From an uncultured Lentibacter sp. (GTDB taxonomy: Bacteria > Pseudomonadota > Alphaproteobacteria > Rhodobacterales > Rhodobacteraceae), in the NCBI GenBank assembly GCA_947497495.1, contig CANMGT010000002.1:186001-250000 (forward strand): 64,000 nt of DNA, read 5' to 3'. Of this stretch, positions 26,958 through 35,751 are shown in pieces. A program made the position numbers and the translations under genes. The notes below the pieces were generated by a model, which was given only the letters and a program-made list of their open reading frames with translations, did not search any database and was not told where the DNA came from. Within the stretch, counting starts at the first letter, position 1; each line of letters starts with the position of its first letter.

Positions 26958-27644
26958 ATGAGCGCCCGCCCAACCGTTCTGCTGGTGGAAGACGAGCCCG
27001 CACAGCGCGAAGTGCTCGCCTACAACCTTGAAGCCGAAGGCTTTGATGTCGTGCGCGCCTGCGACGGCGAAGAGGCCTTGCTCTGCGTCAAGGAAGGGCT
27101 GCCTGACATCATCGTGCTTGACTGGATGATGCCCGGTGTCTCTGGCATCGAAGTGTGCCGCCGCCTCAAGTCGCGCCCGGAAACACGGCTCATTCCCGTC
27201 ATCATGCTCTCGGCGCGCTCCGAAGAAGTTGACAAGGTGCGCGGGCTCGAAACGGGCGCTGACGACTATATCGTCAAGCCTTACTCTGTTGCCGAGTTCA
27301 TGGCGCGGGTGCGCAAAGAGCTGCGTCGCACACGGCCTTCAACCGTCGGCGAAGTGCTGACATATGAAGACATCGAGCTCAACAGCGAAACCCACCGCGT
27401 CACACGGGCAGGGGCCGAGCTCAAACTCGGGCCAACCGAGTTTCGCCTGCTGGCCACCTTCCTTGAAAAGCCAGGCCGCGTCTTCAGCCGTGATCAACTG
27501 CTCGACAGGGTCTGGGGGCGCGACATTTATGTCGACACGCGCACCGTTGATGTTCACATCGGGCGACTGCGCAAAGCCCTCACGCAGTTTGGCGGCAGTG
27601 ATCCGCTGCGCACCGTGCGCGGCGCGGGCTATGCCCTGGGCTAA
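26958..27644 (+). CDS. phoB: Phosphate regulon response regulator PhoB
   Basis: 228 residues of the OmpR/PhoB type. The receiver has acidic E11/D12 and phosphoacceptor D55 (VLDWMMPG), T/K switch residues in SARSEE and VKPYS; the C-terminal winged helix has LGPTEFRLLATFLEKPGRVFSRDQLLDRVWG. It should bind the Pho boxes at 21393 and 39845. It ends the phosphate operon and faces a convergent LysR gene. Confidence 0.95.
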   Translation: MSARPTVLLVEDEPAQREVLAYNLEAEGFDVVRACDGEEALLCVKEGLPDIIVLDWMMPGVSGIEVCRRLKSRPETRLIPVIMLSARSEEVDKVRGLETGADDYIVKPYSVAEFMARVRKELRRTRPSTVGEVLTYEDIELNSETHRVTRAGAELKLGPTEFRLLATFLEKPGRVFSRDQLLDRVWGRDIYVDTRTVDVHIGRLRKALTQFGGSDPLRTVRGAGYALG

Positions 27645-27700
27645 TCTGTTAAGGCTTTGTGAACGCGCGGCGCGTTAACCCGGCAAATTTCGGCCAAACT

Positions 27701-27752
27701 GTATGCACGCGTTCTGCACGGATAGCTGCATACATAGCTGCATACCGTAGGC
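27701..27752 (+). repeat. 52-base TGCA-array element, copy 1
   Basis: Four TGCA cores at 27704, 27715, 27727 and 27739 (11, 12, 12 bases apart). It begins GTATGCACGCG and ends CATACCGTAGGC. An inverted copy with 48 of 52 identical bases lies at 39735-39786. It fills most of the 147-base gap between phoB and the convergent LysR gene. A perfect palindrome AGGTTAACCT follows at 27761-27770. Nature unknown: protein-binding array or mobile repeat. Confidence 0.8.
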
Positions 27753-27791
27753 CTAACAGCAGGTTAACCTTAACATGCGCCTTTAGCATGA

Positions 27792-28700
27792 TCAGCGCGG
27801 CAGCAGGTCTTCTCCGGCAAGCTCGTCTGTTAACCAATCTCGAAAGGCAACAAGGGCAGGGGCTGACTGGCGCTCTTTGGGCCAGATCAAGTGATAAGCG
27901 CCGCGGCTTGGGCAGGGGTTGCCAAAGGCCACCGCAAGCCGCCTCTCGGCGATTTCCTCGCGCGCCAGATACTCGGGGATCAGCGCGATGCCCAGCCCGT
28001 GCCGCGCGGCCTGTAGAATGGTTGAAAACTGGTCATAGCGCGTGCCGGGCAAGACGCCTTGTTCAACACCGTGCTGCACAAACCAGTCTTTCCACGCCTC
28101 GGGCCGTGTCTGGATGTGCAACAGGGGGTGTTTGAGCAGATCAGCCGCCGTTTCAAGCCTGCTTGCGGCCAGATACTCAGGCGAGGCCACGGGCAAAACC
28201 CGCTCGTCTTCCAGCAAGAGCGAGCCTGTGCCAGGCCACTCGGCAACGCCATAATGTAAAGCCGCATCAAAGGGTTCGACAGCAAAGTCAAAGCGGTTGA
28301 TACGGGTTGTCATGTTCACCGTAACATCGGGGTGTGCGCGCGCAAAGCGCGGCAGACGCGGCACCAGCCAGCGCATCCCGAAGGTTGGTAAAATGGCCAG
28401 ATGAAGCGCGCCGCCTTCAGGGTTAGTCTGCAAGCGAAGCGCCGCACTCGTCAGCCGATCAAGCGCTTTGCGCACCTCCTGCGCATAGCTTTGTCCGGCC
28501 GCTGTGAGCGCAAGGCGCTTACGGGCGCGCACAAACAGCTCGACACCAAGCTGCGCCTCCAGCGCCTGCAATTGACGCGAGACAGCACTTTGTGTGAGGT
28601 TTAGCTCCGCAGCCGCTGCTGTGACACTTTCAAGCCGTGCAAGGGCTTCAAGGGCGGTGAGGCCGGCGGTTGAGGGCAGGTGGCGTCTGGACGGGTTCAT
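27792..28700 (-). CDS. LysR family transcriptional regulator, divergent from gcdH
   Basis: 302 residues. N-terminal winged HTH at about 12-70 (ALARLESVTAAAAELNLTQSAVSRQLQALE), then a substrate-binding domain of the GcvA/AmpR subgroup (PTFGMRWLVPRLPRF). The place next to glutaryl-CoA dehydrogenase fits a GcdR-like local regulator responding to a glutarate-pathway metabolite. This is inferred from context only. Confidence 0.88.
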   Translation of the reverse strand: MNPSRRHLPSTAGLTALEALARLESVTAAAAELNLTQSAVSRQLQALEAQLGVELFVRARKRLALTAAGQSYAQEVRKALDRLTSAALRLQTNPEGGALHLAILPTFGMRWLVPRLPRFARAHPDVTVNMTTRINRFDFAVEPFDAALHYGVAEWPGTGSLLLEDERVLPVASPEYLAASRLETAADLLKHPLLHIQTRPEAWKDWFVQHGVEQGVLPGTRYDQFSTILQAARHGLGIALIPEYLAREEIAERRLAVAFGNPCPSRGAYHLIWPKERQSAPALVAFRDWLTDELAGEDLLPR

Positions 28701-28743
28701 CTATTCCGAAATCTCATGATAATGCGCGAAACCATCGTTTTAC

Positions 28744-28760
28744 CATGCATTTTTAGCATG
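28744..28760. promoter_or_regulatory. LysR-type operator candidate in the lysR-gcdH gap
   Basis: CATGC at 28744-28748 and GCATG at 28756-28760 form a dyad with a T-N11-A core, typical for LysR proteins. CATGATAA also occurs twice (28715 and 28757), 42 bases apart. The dyad lies about 40 bases before gcdH and between the two divergent starts. Confidence 0.5.
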
Positions 28761-28800
28761 ATAACCTCAAGCAAATTCTTAACGCAGAGGACGCATCAAG

Positions 28801-30024
28801 ATGACAGCCCAAGCCCCTGAACTTAAAGCAAAAGACGCGCCTGACTTGTCGTCTTTCGACTGGCAAGACCCGCTCTATCTGGACGCGGAACTGACAGAAG
28901 ACGAACGGATGATGGCCCAGAGCGCCAAATCCTACGCCAGCGAGAAGCTTGCGCCAAGGGTCGCAGAGGCCTTCGCCAACGAGACAGTTGCGCCTGAAAT
29001 CTTCAAAGAAATGGGCGATATGGGCCTTCTGGGGATCACCATTCCCGAGCAATATGGCGGTTTGGGCAGCTCTTATGTGGCCTACGGCCTCGTTGCGCGG
29101 GAAGTCGAGCGTGTCGACAGCGGATATCGCTCGATGATGAGCGTACAAAGCTCTCTGGTGATGTATCCGATCTACGCCTATGGCACTGAAGAACAACGAG
29201 AAAAATACCTCCCCAAACTATCGTCGGGCGAGTACATCGGCTGTTTTGGCCTGACGGAACCCGACGCTGGATCAGACCCTGCGGGTATGAAAACCCGCGC
29301 CGAGAAGACAGCAAACGGTTACAAGATCACCGGCTCTAAAATGTGGATTTCCAACGCGCCGATCGCCGATGTCTTCGTTGTCTGGGCCAAATCCGACGCA
29401 CATGACGGCAAGATCCGCGGCTTTATCCTCGAGAAAGGCATGACGGGACTGTCTGCCCCTAAAATCACCAACAAGATGAGCCTGCGCGCCTCTGTGACAG
29501 GGGAAATCGTGATGGATGGTGTTGAAGTTGGCGAAGACGCTATTCTGCCGCATGTTCAAGGACTTAAAGGGCCTTTTGGATGTTTGAACCGCGCCCGATA
29601 TGGTATCGCCTGGGGGGCCATGGGGGCCGCCGAGTTCTGCTGGCACGCCGCGCGCGACTATGGTTTGAGCCGCCACCAGTTCAAGCGTCCTCTGGCGCAA
29701 ACGCAGCTGTTCCAGAAGAAACTTGCGGACATGCAAACCGAGATCACACTCGGACTGCACAGTGCCTTGAGGCTTGGTCGTTTGATGGACGAGGCCAAGG
29801 CCGCGCCGGAAATGATCTCGTTGCTTAAGCGCAACAACTGCGGCAAAGCCCTTGATATAGCAAGGCAATCTCGCGACATGCACGGCGGCAACGGCATCAC
29901 GCTAGAGTATGAAGTGATCCGCCACGTTATGAACCTTGAGACAGTGAACACCTATGAAGGCACCCATGATGTCCACGCGCTGATCTTAGGCAGGGCGCAG
30001 ACAGGGCTGCAGGCGTTCTTCTAG
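28801..30024 (+). CDS. gcdH: Glutaryl-CoA dehydrogenase
   Basis: 407 residues, acyl-CoA dehydrogenase fold. FAD and substrate motifs are [14 protein letters not shown] and [17 protein letters not shown]. The catalytic Glu (about residue 386) is in [20 protein letters not shown], the ending typical of GcdH. It converts glutaryl-CoA to crotonyl-CoA with decarboxylation in lysine/tryptophan breakdown. Single gene with a divergent LysR regulator. Confidence 0.93.
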   Translation: MTAQAPELKAKDAPDLSSFDWQDPLYLDAELTEDERMMAQSAKSYASEKLAPRVAEAFANETVAPEIFKEMGDMGLLGITIPEQYGGLGSSYVAYGLVAREVERVDSGYRSMMSVQSSLVMYPIYAYGTEEQREKYLPKLSSGEYIGCFGLTEPDAGSDPAGMKTRAEKTANGYKITGSKMWISNAPIADVFVVWAKSDAHDGKIRGFILEKGMTGLSAPKITNKMSLRASVTGEIVMDGVEVGEDAILPHVQGLKGPFGCLNRARYGIAWGAMGAAEFCWHAARDYGLSRHQFKRPLAQTQLFQKKLADMQTEITLGLHSALRLGRLMDEAKAAPEMISLLKRNNCGKALDIARQSRDMHGGNGITLEYEVIRHVMNLETVNTYEGTHDVHALILGRAQTGLQAFF

Positions 30025-30100
30025 ATCGCTTATGGCATGTTGCTCATATTGTAGTGCGCATAATATGTATTATGGTAAATAATGCATGGTAGACACTGCA

Positions 30101-30136
30101 AGGGCTTTAACACTAGTTTACAGGTGTTAAAGCCCT
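30101..30136. promoter_or_regulatory. Perfect 13-base inverted repeat before the LuxR-type gene
   Basis: AGGGCTTTAACAC at 30101-30113 and GTGTTAAAGCCCT at 30124-30136, with a 10-base spacer. It ends 30 bases before the luxR-type start. There is no T run after either arm, so a terminator is unlikely. It may be an autoregulatory operator, or an RNA hairpin near the ribosome binding site if transcription begins near 30085 (possible -35 TTGTAG 30049, -10 TATGGT 30071). Confidence 0.7.
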
Positions 30137-30166
30137 ATCAAGCCCACAATGCTTGAGGAAAAGCAC

Positions 30167-30922
30167 ATGAGTCTGGCCGCATTCATCGACAGGTTAACCA
30201 ATACCCAGAGTATCGAAGAGCTCTGGAACCTTCACTGTGAGAAGATGCGCACCTTCGGCTTTGAGAAGATCTTTTACGGGTTCACCAACTATCGCCTTGG
30301 CCGCTCGCTTGGGGACCCTGACGATTTTATCGTGTTGTCCAATCATGATAAGGACTATCTCGACTGGTTTCTCGGCGGCTCTAAGTATTTTCACGCCCCC
30401 ATGGTTCGCTGGGCATTGAGTAACGAAGGTATCCGTAGCTGGTCCATCGTTCAGGACATGGCTGAATCAGGTTCGCTGACGCGCGAGGAGCTGTCCGTCG
30501 TTGAGCGCAACCGCGCGGAAGGTTTTGTTAGCGGCTACACCATCAGTTTCAAATCGGTCTCACCACGCTCCAAAGGCGCGATTGCATTAACCGGCGCGCG
30601 CGGTGTCTTACAAAACGAAGTTGATGCGATTTGGGAAAGACACGGCACGGAGATCATCGCGATCAACAATGTGGTCCACCTAAAAATCCTCTCCCTCCCC
30701 CACATCGGACCAACGCGCGCTTTAACGAAGCGCCAATTAGAAGCTTTGCATTGGGTTGGAGACGGCAAGACAACGGCTGACGTCGCACTTTTAATGGGGT
30801 TAAAACCTGCCACAGTTGAAAAACACCTGCGCCTTGCGCGCGATGTCTTGAGCGTTGAGACGACGGCTCAGGCAGTACTCAAAGCCGCTCTACAGAACCA
30901 GATGTTCGTCGTTGAATACTGA
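30167..30922 (+). CDS. LuxR family regulator with autoinducer-binding type domain
   Basis: 251 residues from ATG 30167 (GAGGA at 8 bases); ATG 30149 has no ribosome binding site. Residues about 15-165 match the autoinducer-binding domain (FGFEKIFYGFTNYR, W and D residues in DYLDWFLGGSKYFHAPMVRW). Residues about 180-245 form the HTH (LTKRQLEALHWVGDGKTTADVA). No luxI gene is in the window, so it is a LuxR solo here and may sense an acyl-homoserine lactone or another ligand. Base composition is slightly AT-richer than the flanks. Confidence 0.85.
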   Translation: MSLAAFIDRLTNTQSIEELWNLHCEKMRTFGFEKIFYGFTNYRLGRSLGDPDDFIVLSNHDKDYLDWFLGGSKYFHAPMVRWALSNEGIRSWSIVQDMAESGSLTREELSVVERNRAEGFVSGYTISFKSVSPRSKGAIALTGARGVLQNEVDAIWERHGTEIIAINNVVHLKILSLPHIGPTRALTKRQLEALHWVGDGKTTADVALLMGLKPATVEKHLRLARDVLSVETTAQAVLKAALQNQMFVVEY

Positions 30923-30946
30923 AAAGCGACACAGCTTCACCCTGAG

Positions 30947-31109
30947 GTAAGGAATACCTTACTTACAAAACGCATCCGAAATTGGCACGCTGAGCAGGTT
31001 CCAAGAGTGGAAGGGACAGATATCACGCGTGCAATTACACGCTTCCGGATGTCTGTGTCGGGCAACCGACGGCTGGCCTGAGAGGTTATTCTTCGCTTTG
31101 AAGGCCAGC
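30947..31109. other. Structured stretch between luxR-type gene and tsf
   Basis: Three hairpins: GTAAGG/CCTTAC with AATA loop (30947-30962), GTCGG/CCGAC with a GNRA-type GCAA loop (31057-31070), and a perfect 8-bp stem GCTGGCCT (31072-31079) with AGGCCAGC (31102-31109). No ORF of note. It could be the 3' end of the luxR-type transcript or part of a noncoding RNA. Confidence 0.35.
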
Positions 31110-31130
31110 ATTTCCCCTTGTTGCCATGTT

Positions 31131-31168
31131 AAAAAGAAAGCGGCGCTTCAATGTCTGAAACGCCGCTT
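31131..31168 (-). terminator. Terminator of the rpsB-tsf operon
   Basis: AAGCGGCG at 31138-31145 pairs with CGCCGCTT at 31161-31168, with further pairing inside. On the minus strand it is followed by a T-rich tail (TTTCTTTTT). It lies 19 bases after the tsf stop. Confidence 0.8.
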
Positions 31169-31186
31169 AGTATTATACGAAAAGTC

Positions 31187-32062
31187 TTAACCTTTAGCTG
31201 CTTTAGCAACTTCAGCAGCAAAGTCTTCTTCTTTCTTTTCGATGCCTTCGCCAACTTCCATGCGAACAAAGCCAGTGATCGTTGCTCCGGCTTCTTTTGC
31301 CGCCTGCTCAACTGTCTGGTCTGGGTTCACAACAAAGGCTTGGCCCATGAGAGTTGTGTCAGCCATGAACTTCTTCATACGTCCAACGATCATCTTCTCG
31401 ATCACGGCCTCAGGCTTGCCTGATTCACGCGCGATTTCGATCTGAACCGACTTTTCTTTTTCAACAAGTGCCGGGTCAAGCGAGGCTTCGTCAAGCGCCG
31501 CAGGGTTGGCGGCGGCAATGTGCATTGCAACCATCTTGCCAAAGCCTTCGTCACCGCCAGTCATCGCAACAAGCACGCCGATTTTGCCCATGCCGTCTGT
31601 GGCTGCGTTGTGCACATATGACGTGACAACCTCGCCTTCGAGGGCGGCCATCCGGCGCAGTGACATGTTCTCACCGATTGTCGCAATCTTGTCTGTGATC
31701 AGCTCTGAAACAGGCTTGCCGTTGACTTCGGCCGCGGCCAGAGCTTCAACGCCTGACACGCCAGTCGCCGCCGTTGCGATCGAAGCAACCATTTCCTGGA
31801 AATCGGCGTTTTTACCAACAAAGTCGGTTTCCGAGTTCACTTCAACGGCCACGCCTTTGCCGCCTTCAACTTTAACAGCCACGAGGCCTTCCGCTGCGAT
31901 GCGGCCAGACTTCTTGGCAGCTTTCGCAAGGCCTTTTGTGCGCAGCCAGTCAACAGCGGCTTCAATGTCGCCGTCTGTTTCTGTCAGCGCTTTTTTCGCG
32001 TCCATCATGCCTGCGCCCGTGCTGTCGCGCAGTTCTTTCACCAGTGCTGCTGTGATCGCCAT
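31187..32062 (-). CDS. tsf: Elongation factor Ts
   Basis: 291 residues from ATG 32062 (GGAG at 7 bases). The start [25 protein letters not shown], with the TDFV motif ([10 protein letters not shown]) that enters EF-Tu, is diagnostic. It recycles EF-Tu-GDP to EF-Tu-GTP. Second gene of the rpsB-tsf operon. Confidence 0.97.
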   Translation of the reverse strand: MAITAALVKELRDSTGAGMMDAKKALTETDGDIEAAVDWLRTKGLAKAAKKSGRIAAEGLVAVKVEGGKGVAVEVNSETDFVGKNADFQEMVASIATAATGVSGVEALAAAEVNGKPVSELITDKIATIGENMSLRRMAALEGEVVTSYVHNAATDGMGKIGVLVAMTGGDEGFGKMVAMHIAAANPAALDEASLDPALVEKEKSVQIEIARESGKPEAVIEKMIVGRMKKFMADTTLMGQAFVVNPDQTVEQAAKEAGATITGFVRMEVGEGIEKKEEDFAAEVAKAAKG

Positions 32063-32095
32063 CTTGGCTCTCCTCATATCAAATCAAATGGGGTT

Positions 32096-32119
32096 GCAGG
32101 CGCACTTTCGCACGCCTGC
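32096..32119 (-). promoter_or_regulatory. Hairpin between rpsB and tsf
   Basis: GCAGGCG (32096-32102) pairs with CGCCTGC (32113-32119). There is no clear T tract on the minus strand. It may stabilise or process the rpsB-tsf transcript. Confidence 0.4.
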
Positions 32120-32139
32120 TAAACTTGCTTTACAGAAGC

Positions 32140-32916
32140 TTAGGCCTCTGCAGCCGGAGCTGCTTCAACAGCAACTTCCTCAACAGGTGCTTCTTCCATT
32201 GCGCCGATGTCGACACCTGCCGCGCCCATTTGGGCTGACATGCCGTCAAGGGCAGCGCGCGCTGCCAAGTCTGTGTAAAGCGCGATGGCGCGTGCCGCGT
32301 CGTCGTTGCCAGGAATGATGTAGTCAACGCCGTCTGGTGAGCAATTGGTGTCAACCACAGCCACAACTGGAATACCCAGCTTGTTGGCTTCGGCAACAGC
32401 CAGCGCTTCTTTGCGTACGTCGATGACAAACAGAAGGTCAGGCACGCCGCCCATTTCGCGGATACCGCCGAGAGAGGCTTGAAGCTTCTCTTGGTCACGC
32501 TCCATGCCAAGGCGTTCTTTCTTTGTGAAACCTTCAAAGCCGGTTTCCATCTTCTCGTCGATCATTTTCAAGCGCGCGATAGATTTTGAAACTGTCTGCC
32601 AGTTTGTCAGCGTGCCACCGAGCCAGCGGTGGTTCATGTAATACTGAGCGCTTTTCTCGGCAGCTTCGGCGATCGGCGTTGCAGCCTGACGCTTGGTGCC
32701 AACGAAAAGAACGCGGCCGCCTTTGGCGACTGTGTCACGAACAGCTGTCAGAGCTTGGTCAAGCATCGGAACAGTCTGTGTGAGATCCATGATGTGAATG
32801 CCGTTACGCGCACCATAGATGAATGGGCCCATGCGTGGGTTCCAACGTGGTGTTTGGTGGCCGAAGTGTACGCCTGCTTCAAGCAGTTGGCGCATGGTGA
32901 ACTCTGGAAGAGCCAT
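32140..32916 (-). CDS. rpsB: 30S ribosomal protein S2
   Basis: 258 residues. It starts [20 protein letters not shown] and contains [19 protein letters not shown] and [19 protein letters not shown], all conserved in S2. A C-terminal tail of about 25 residues is Ala/Glu/Val-rich ([16 protein letters not shown]), an extension seen in alphaproteobacterial S2. It precedes tsf and diverges from psuK. Confidence 0.97.
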   Translation of the reverse strand: MALPEFTMRQLLEAGVHFGHQTPRWNPRMGPFIYGARNGIHIMDLTQTVPMLDQALTAVRDTVAKGGRVLFVGTKRQAATPIAEAAEKSAQYYMNHRWLGGTLTNWQTVSKSIARLKMIDEKMETGFEGFTKKERLGMERDQEKLQASLGGIREMGGVPDLLFVIDVRKEALAVAEANKLGIPVVAVVDTNCSPDGVDYIIPGNDDAARAIALYTDLAARAALDGMSAQMGAAGVDIGAMEEAPVEEVAVEAAPAAEA

Positions 32917-32929
32917 GTCTTTTTCCTTT

Positions 32930-32974
32930 CCGGTTTAGCCTCGACACGGGGAGAGAAGCAGGTGCTTCAACCGG
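32930..32974 (-). promoter_or_regulatory. Candidate structured leader of rpsB mRNA
   Basis: Outer arms CCGGTT (32930-32935) and AACCGG (32969-32974) enclose a hairpin GAAGCA (32955-32960)/TGCTTC (32963-32968). This puts a two-stem fold 14-60 bases before the S2 start. A further small stem (TTGAGG/CCTCAA) lies at 32982-33000. Ribosomal protein leaders are often autoregulatory; here it is a prediction from base pairing only. Confidence 0.4.
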
Positions 32975-33123
32975 TGGACTTTTGAGGATTTCTCCCTCAA
33001 CAGCCCGCCCATGTCTGCGGTATGAATGCCGCGCATATATGCGAGCCCCCTGCCCATGGCAAGCCCTATTTCCCGGCCCTATTCTCTCTTGGCAATCCGA
33101 CCACTTCGCGCCATGAAGGCGTC

Positions 33124-34023
33124 ATGTCAGTGAAACAGCAAGAAATACTCTGTATCGGCTCTGTCCTCTGGGACATTATCGGGCGCGCGCCACGCGAAAT
33201 GCGCCGAGGCTCCGATGTGCCGGGCCGTATTGTTCGCATACCCGGTGGTGTCGCGATGAACATCGCCATGACGTTGCAAACATTCGGGCTACAGCCTTCG
33301 CTGCTAACGGCCCTCGGGCGCGATGCGCAGGGGGATGAGCTGCGTGAATATTGCCGTCAAACAGGCATCAACATCGAGCATGTGCACGCCTCGGCAAGCC
33401 TACCGACAGACAGCTATATGGCCATTGAGGGGGCAAACGGGCTGATCGCGGCTATTGCTGACGCCCATTCTCTGGAAGCCGCTGGGGACGCTATCATTGC
33501 ACCGCTTTATGATGGCACGCTTGGCAGTAACGCCGCGCCCTACGAGGGGGCTATCGCGCTTGACGGCAACCTGACAGAAGGCTTGCTGGCGCAGATCGCT
33601 TTGAGCGAAGCATTTTCGAAAGCCGACTTACGCATCGCCCCCGCGTCTCCTGGCAAGGCAACGAGGCTGAAAGCCATCATGCATCACCCCAACGCCACGC
33701 TTTATGTGAACTGCGAAGAAGCCGGATATCTGTGCGAGGCCGCTTTTTCAAATGCTCAGGAGGCCGCGGTTGCCCTCGTTGCCAAAGGGGCACGTCGGGC
33801 AATTGTCACCCAAGGGGCCGAAGCGGCTTGCGATCACTCGGGCGATAGCTCGCACGCTGCGATACCACCAAAGATCATTCCCAAACGCATAACCGGTGCA
33901 GGAGACACGTTTATGGCCGCCCACATTGCTTCAGAACTATCCGGCGACACGCGTGAAACCGCTCTGATCAAAGCCCAGCAAACCGCCGCAACCTATGTGG
34001 CAGGAGAAACGCTCAATGTTTGA
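33124..34023 (+). CDS. psuK: PfkB family kinase, probable pseudouridine kinase PsuK
   Basis: 299 residues from ATG 33124 (AAGG just upstream); an upstream in-frame start at 33022 would add 34 unlike residues. PfkB signatures are GGVAMNIAMTLQTFG near the N terminus and the catalytic RITGAGDTFMAAHIA near the C terminus. It phosphorylates pseudouridine to pseudouridine 5'-phosphate, judged from the overlap with psuG; other PfkB substrates cannot be excluded from sequence alone. Confidence 0.85.
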   Translation: MSVKQQEILCIGSVLWDIIGRAPREMRRGSDVPGRIVRIPGGVAMNIAMTLQTFGLQPSLLTALGRDAQGDELREYCRQTGINIEHVHASASLPTDSYMAIEGANGLIAAIADAHSLEAAGDAIIAPLYDGTLGSNAAPYEGAIALDGNLTEGLLAQIALSEAFSKADLRIAPASPGKATRLKAIMHHPNATLYVNCEEAGYLCEAAFSNAQEAAVALVAKGARRAIVTQGAEAACDHSGDSSHAAIPPKIIPKRITGAGDTFMAAHIASELSGDTRETALIKAQQTAATYVAGETLNV

Positions 34024-34939
34024 AACAGTCCTCTCACCAGAAGTCATTGCCGCGAAAGCTGCGGGGGCGCCGATTGTTGCGCTCGAAAGCACGATCATCA
34101 CCCACGGCATGCCTTACCCGCAAAACCTTGAGACAGCCCGCCTCGTTGAAGACACTGTGCGCCAGAATGGTGCCGTGCCTGCAACGATCGCAGTGCTCAA
34201 CGGAGTGCTGAAGGTCGGCCTGACAGAGGACGAGCTTGAAGCGCTCGCACAACTTGAAAACGCCGCCAAGCTGAGCCGCGCTGATCTGGCGGCCTGCCTT
34301 GCCACCAAGGGCAACGGCGCGACTACAGTCGCCGCAACCATGATCGCAGCGCGACATGCAGGCATTGATGTGTTCGCAACGGGCGGCATTGGCGGGGTGC
34401 ACCAAGGCGCAGAGCAGAGTTTTGACATCTCAGCAGACCTGCAAGAGCTGGCGCAAACCGCTGTAACAGTTGTTGCCGCGGGCGCGAAAGCCATTCTCGA
34501 CATTCCTAAAACACTCGAAGTGCTCGAAACCTTGGGCGTGCCGGTCATCGCTTTTGGGCAAGACGAGGTGCCGGCGTTTTGGTCACGTGGCTCCGGGCTA
34601 AAAGCGCCTTTGCGGATGGACACGGCCAAAGAGATTGCCCAAGCGCAACTGATGCGAACAGCGCTCTCTGTCCCCGGCGGCCAACTTGTCGCCAATCCCG
34701 TGCCGCTTGACGCTGAAATCAGCCAAGCCGACATGCAGCCGATCATCGCACAAGCTCAGGCCGAAGCCGCGGCGCAAGGCGTGTCTGGCAAGGCCGTAAC
34801 GCCATTTTTGTTGCAGCGCATCTTTGAGCTGACACAGGGCGCATCGCTCGACACAAATATCGCCCTTGTTTTGAACAATGCCCGCCTAGCCGCTGAAATA
34901 GCTGCCGAAATGGGCCATTTGAGAGCTTCAAACAGTTAA
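34016..34939 (+). CDS. psuG: Pseudouridine-5'-phosphate glycosidase PsuG
   Basis: 307 residues from ATG 34016, overlapping psuK by 8 bases. The N-terminal PIVALESTIITHGMPYPQN and the central VFATGGIGGVHQGAEQSFDISADL and FWSRGSG blocks are strongly conserved. It splits pseudouridine 5'-phosphate into uracil and ribose 5-phosphate, so the pair recycles pseudouridine from RNA turnover. Cytoplasmic. Confidence 0.94.
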   Translation: MFETVLSPEVIAAKAAGAPIVALESTIITHGMPYPQNLETARLVEDTVRQNGAVPATIAVLNGVLKVGLTEDELEALAQLENAAKLSRADLAACLATKGNGATTVAATMIAARHAGIDVFATGGIGGVHQGAEQSFDISADLQELAQTAVTVVAAGAKAILDIPKTLEVLETLGVPVIAFGQDEVPAFWSRGSGLKAPLRMDTAKEIAQAQLMRTALSVPGGQLVANPVPLDAEISQADMQPIIAQAQAEAAAQGVSGKAVTPFLLQRIFELTQGASLDTNIALVLNNARLAAEIAAEMGHLRASNS

Positions 34940-35002
34940 AAGCGATTGTGATACGCTCGCGTTGACCCTACATGGAGTCAGAACAACGGACCCTATCACC
35001 TT

Positions 35003-35737
35003 ATGACCACGCCTTTTGACGAAGAACCAACCAAACGCCGCATCGGTATATTTGCGAACTTGCGCTCGTCCTTCCTGACAGGCCTGATCGTGATTGCGCC
35101 GATCGCCTTCACGATATGGCTTTTGTGGTCGTTCATCGGTTGGGTTGACGGCTTTGTTCTGCCATTCGTGCCGCGCAGCTACCAGCCTGAAGAGCTTCTC
35201 AACCGCTGGCTCAGTCGCGATCGTGGAACCGACGAGTGGATTACCGTCAACATACGCGGCATCGGCGTAGTCGTGTTTCTCATGTTCACGATCTTCGTGG
35301 GCTGGCTCGCAAAGGGGCTTCTGGGTCGCTCGCTGCTCTCTTACGCCGAGACATTGCTTGAGCGCGTGCCCGTTGTGCGCACGATCTATAACGCCGTTAA
35401 ACAAATCGCCGAAACCGTGTTTACCCAGTCGGACCGCTCATTCGAGAAGGCCTGTTTGGTCGAGTATCCGCGCAAAGGCATCTGGGCGATTGGCTTTATC
35501 TCTATAGCGGCCAAAGGCGAAATCTCCAAAAAGGCGCAAACCGGCGGCGAACTGATGAGTATCTTTCTGCCAACAACGCCAAACCCGACATCGGGCTTTT
35601 TGTTGTTTGTTCCGAAAAGTGACGTGATCGAGCTTGATATGTCCGTGGAAGACGCTGCCAAGCTGGTTATCTCGGCAGGGCTTGTTTACCCAAACTCGAA
35701 AAACCCGGCCGAGCCAGTGCCAGCACCGGACGCCTGA
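35003..35737 (+). CDS. DUF502 family membrane protein
   Basis: 244 residues with two hydrophobic segments (about 28-50 and 82-105). Family tracts are LRSSFLTGLIVIAPIAFTIWL, VPVVRTIYNAVKQIAETVF and GFLLFVPKSDVIELDMSVEDA. DUF502 proteins are widespread in bacteria and plants (COV1-like) with no settled function. It begins 63 bases after psuG on the same strand and may or may not share its transcript. Confidence 0.9.
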   Translation: MTTPFDEEPTKRRIGIFANLRSSFLTGLIVIAPIAFTIWLLWSFIGWVDGFVLPFVPRSYQPEELLNRWLSRDRGTDEWITVNIRGIGVVVFLMFTIFVGWLAKGLLGRSLLSYAETLLERVPVVRTIYNAVKQIAETVFTQSDRSFEKACLVEYPRKGIWAIGFISIAAKGEISKKAQTGGELMSIFLPTTPNPTSGFLLFVPKSDVIELDMSVEDAAKLVISAGLVYPNSKNPAEPVPAPDA

Positions 35738-35751
35738 GCAAGACAACCTGA

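Noticed and set aside
30101..30136. Terminator for gcdH
   Set aside because: No T tract on either strand and 77 bases from the gcdH stop; a regulatory repeat or UTR hairpin fits better.
31072..31109. TPP riboswitch because of a CTGAGA-like string
   Set aside because: The other conserved thi-box blocks are missing and no thiamine gene is near.
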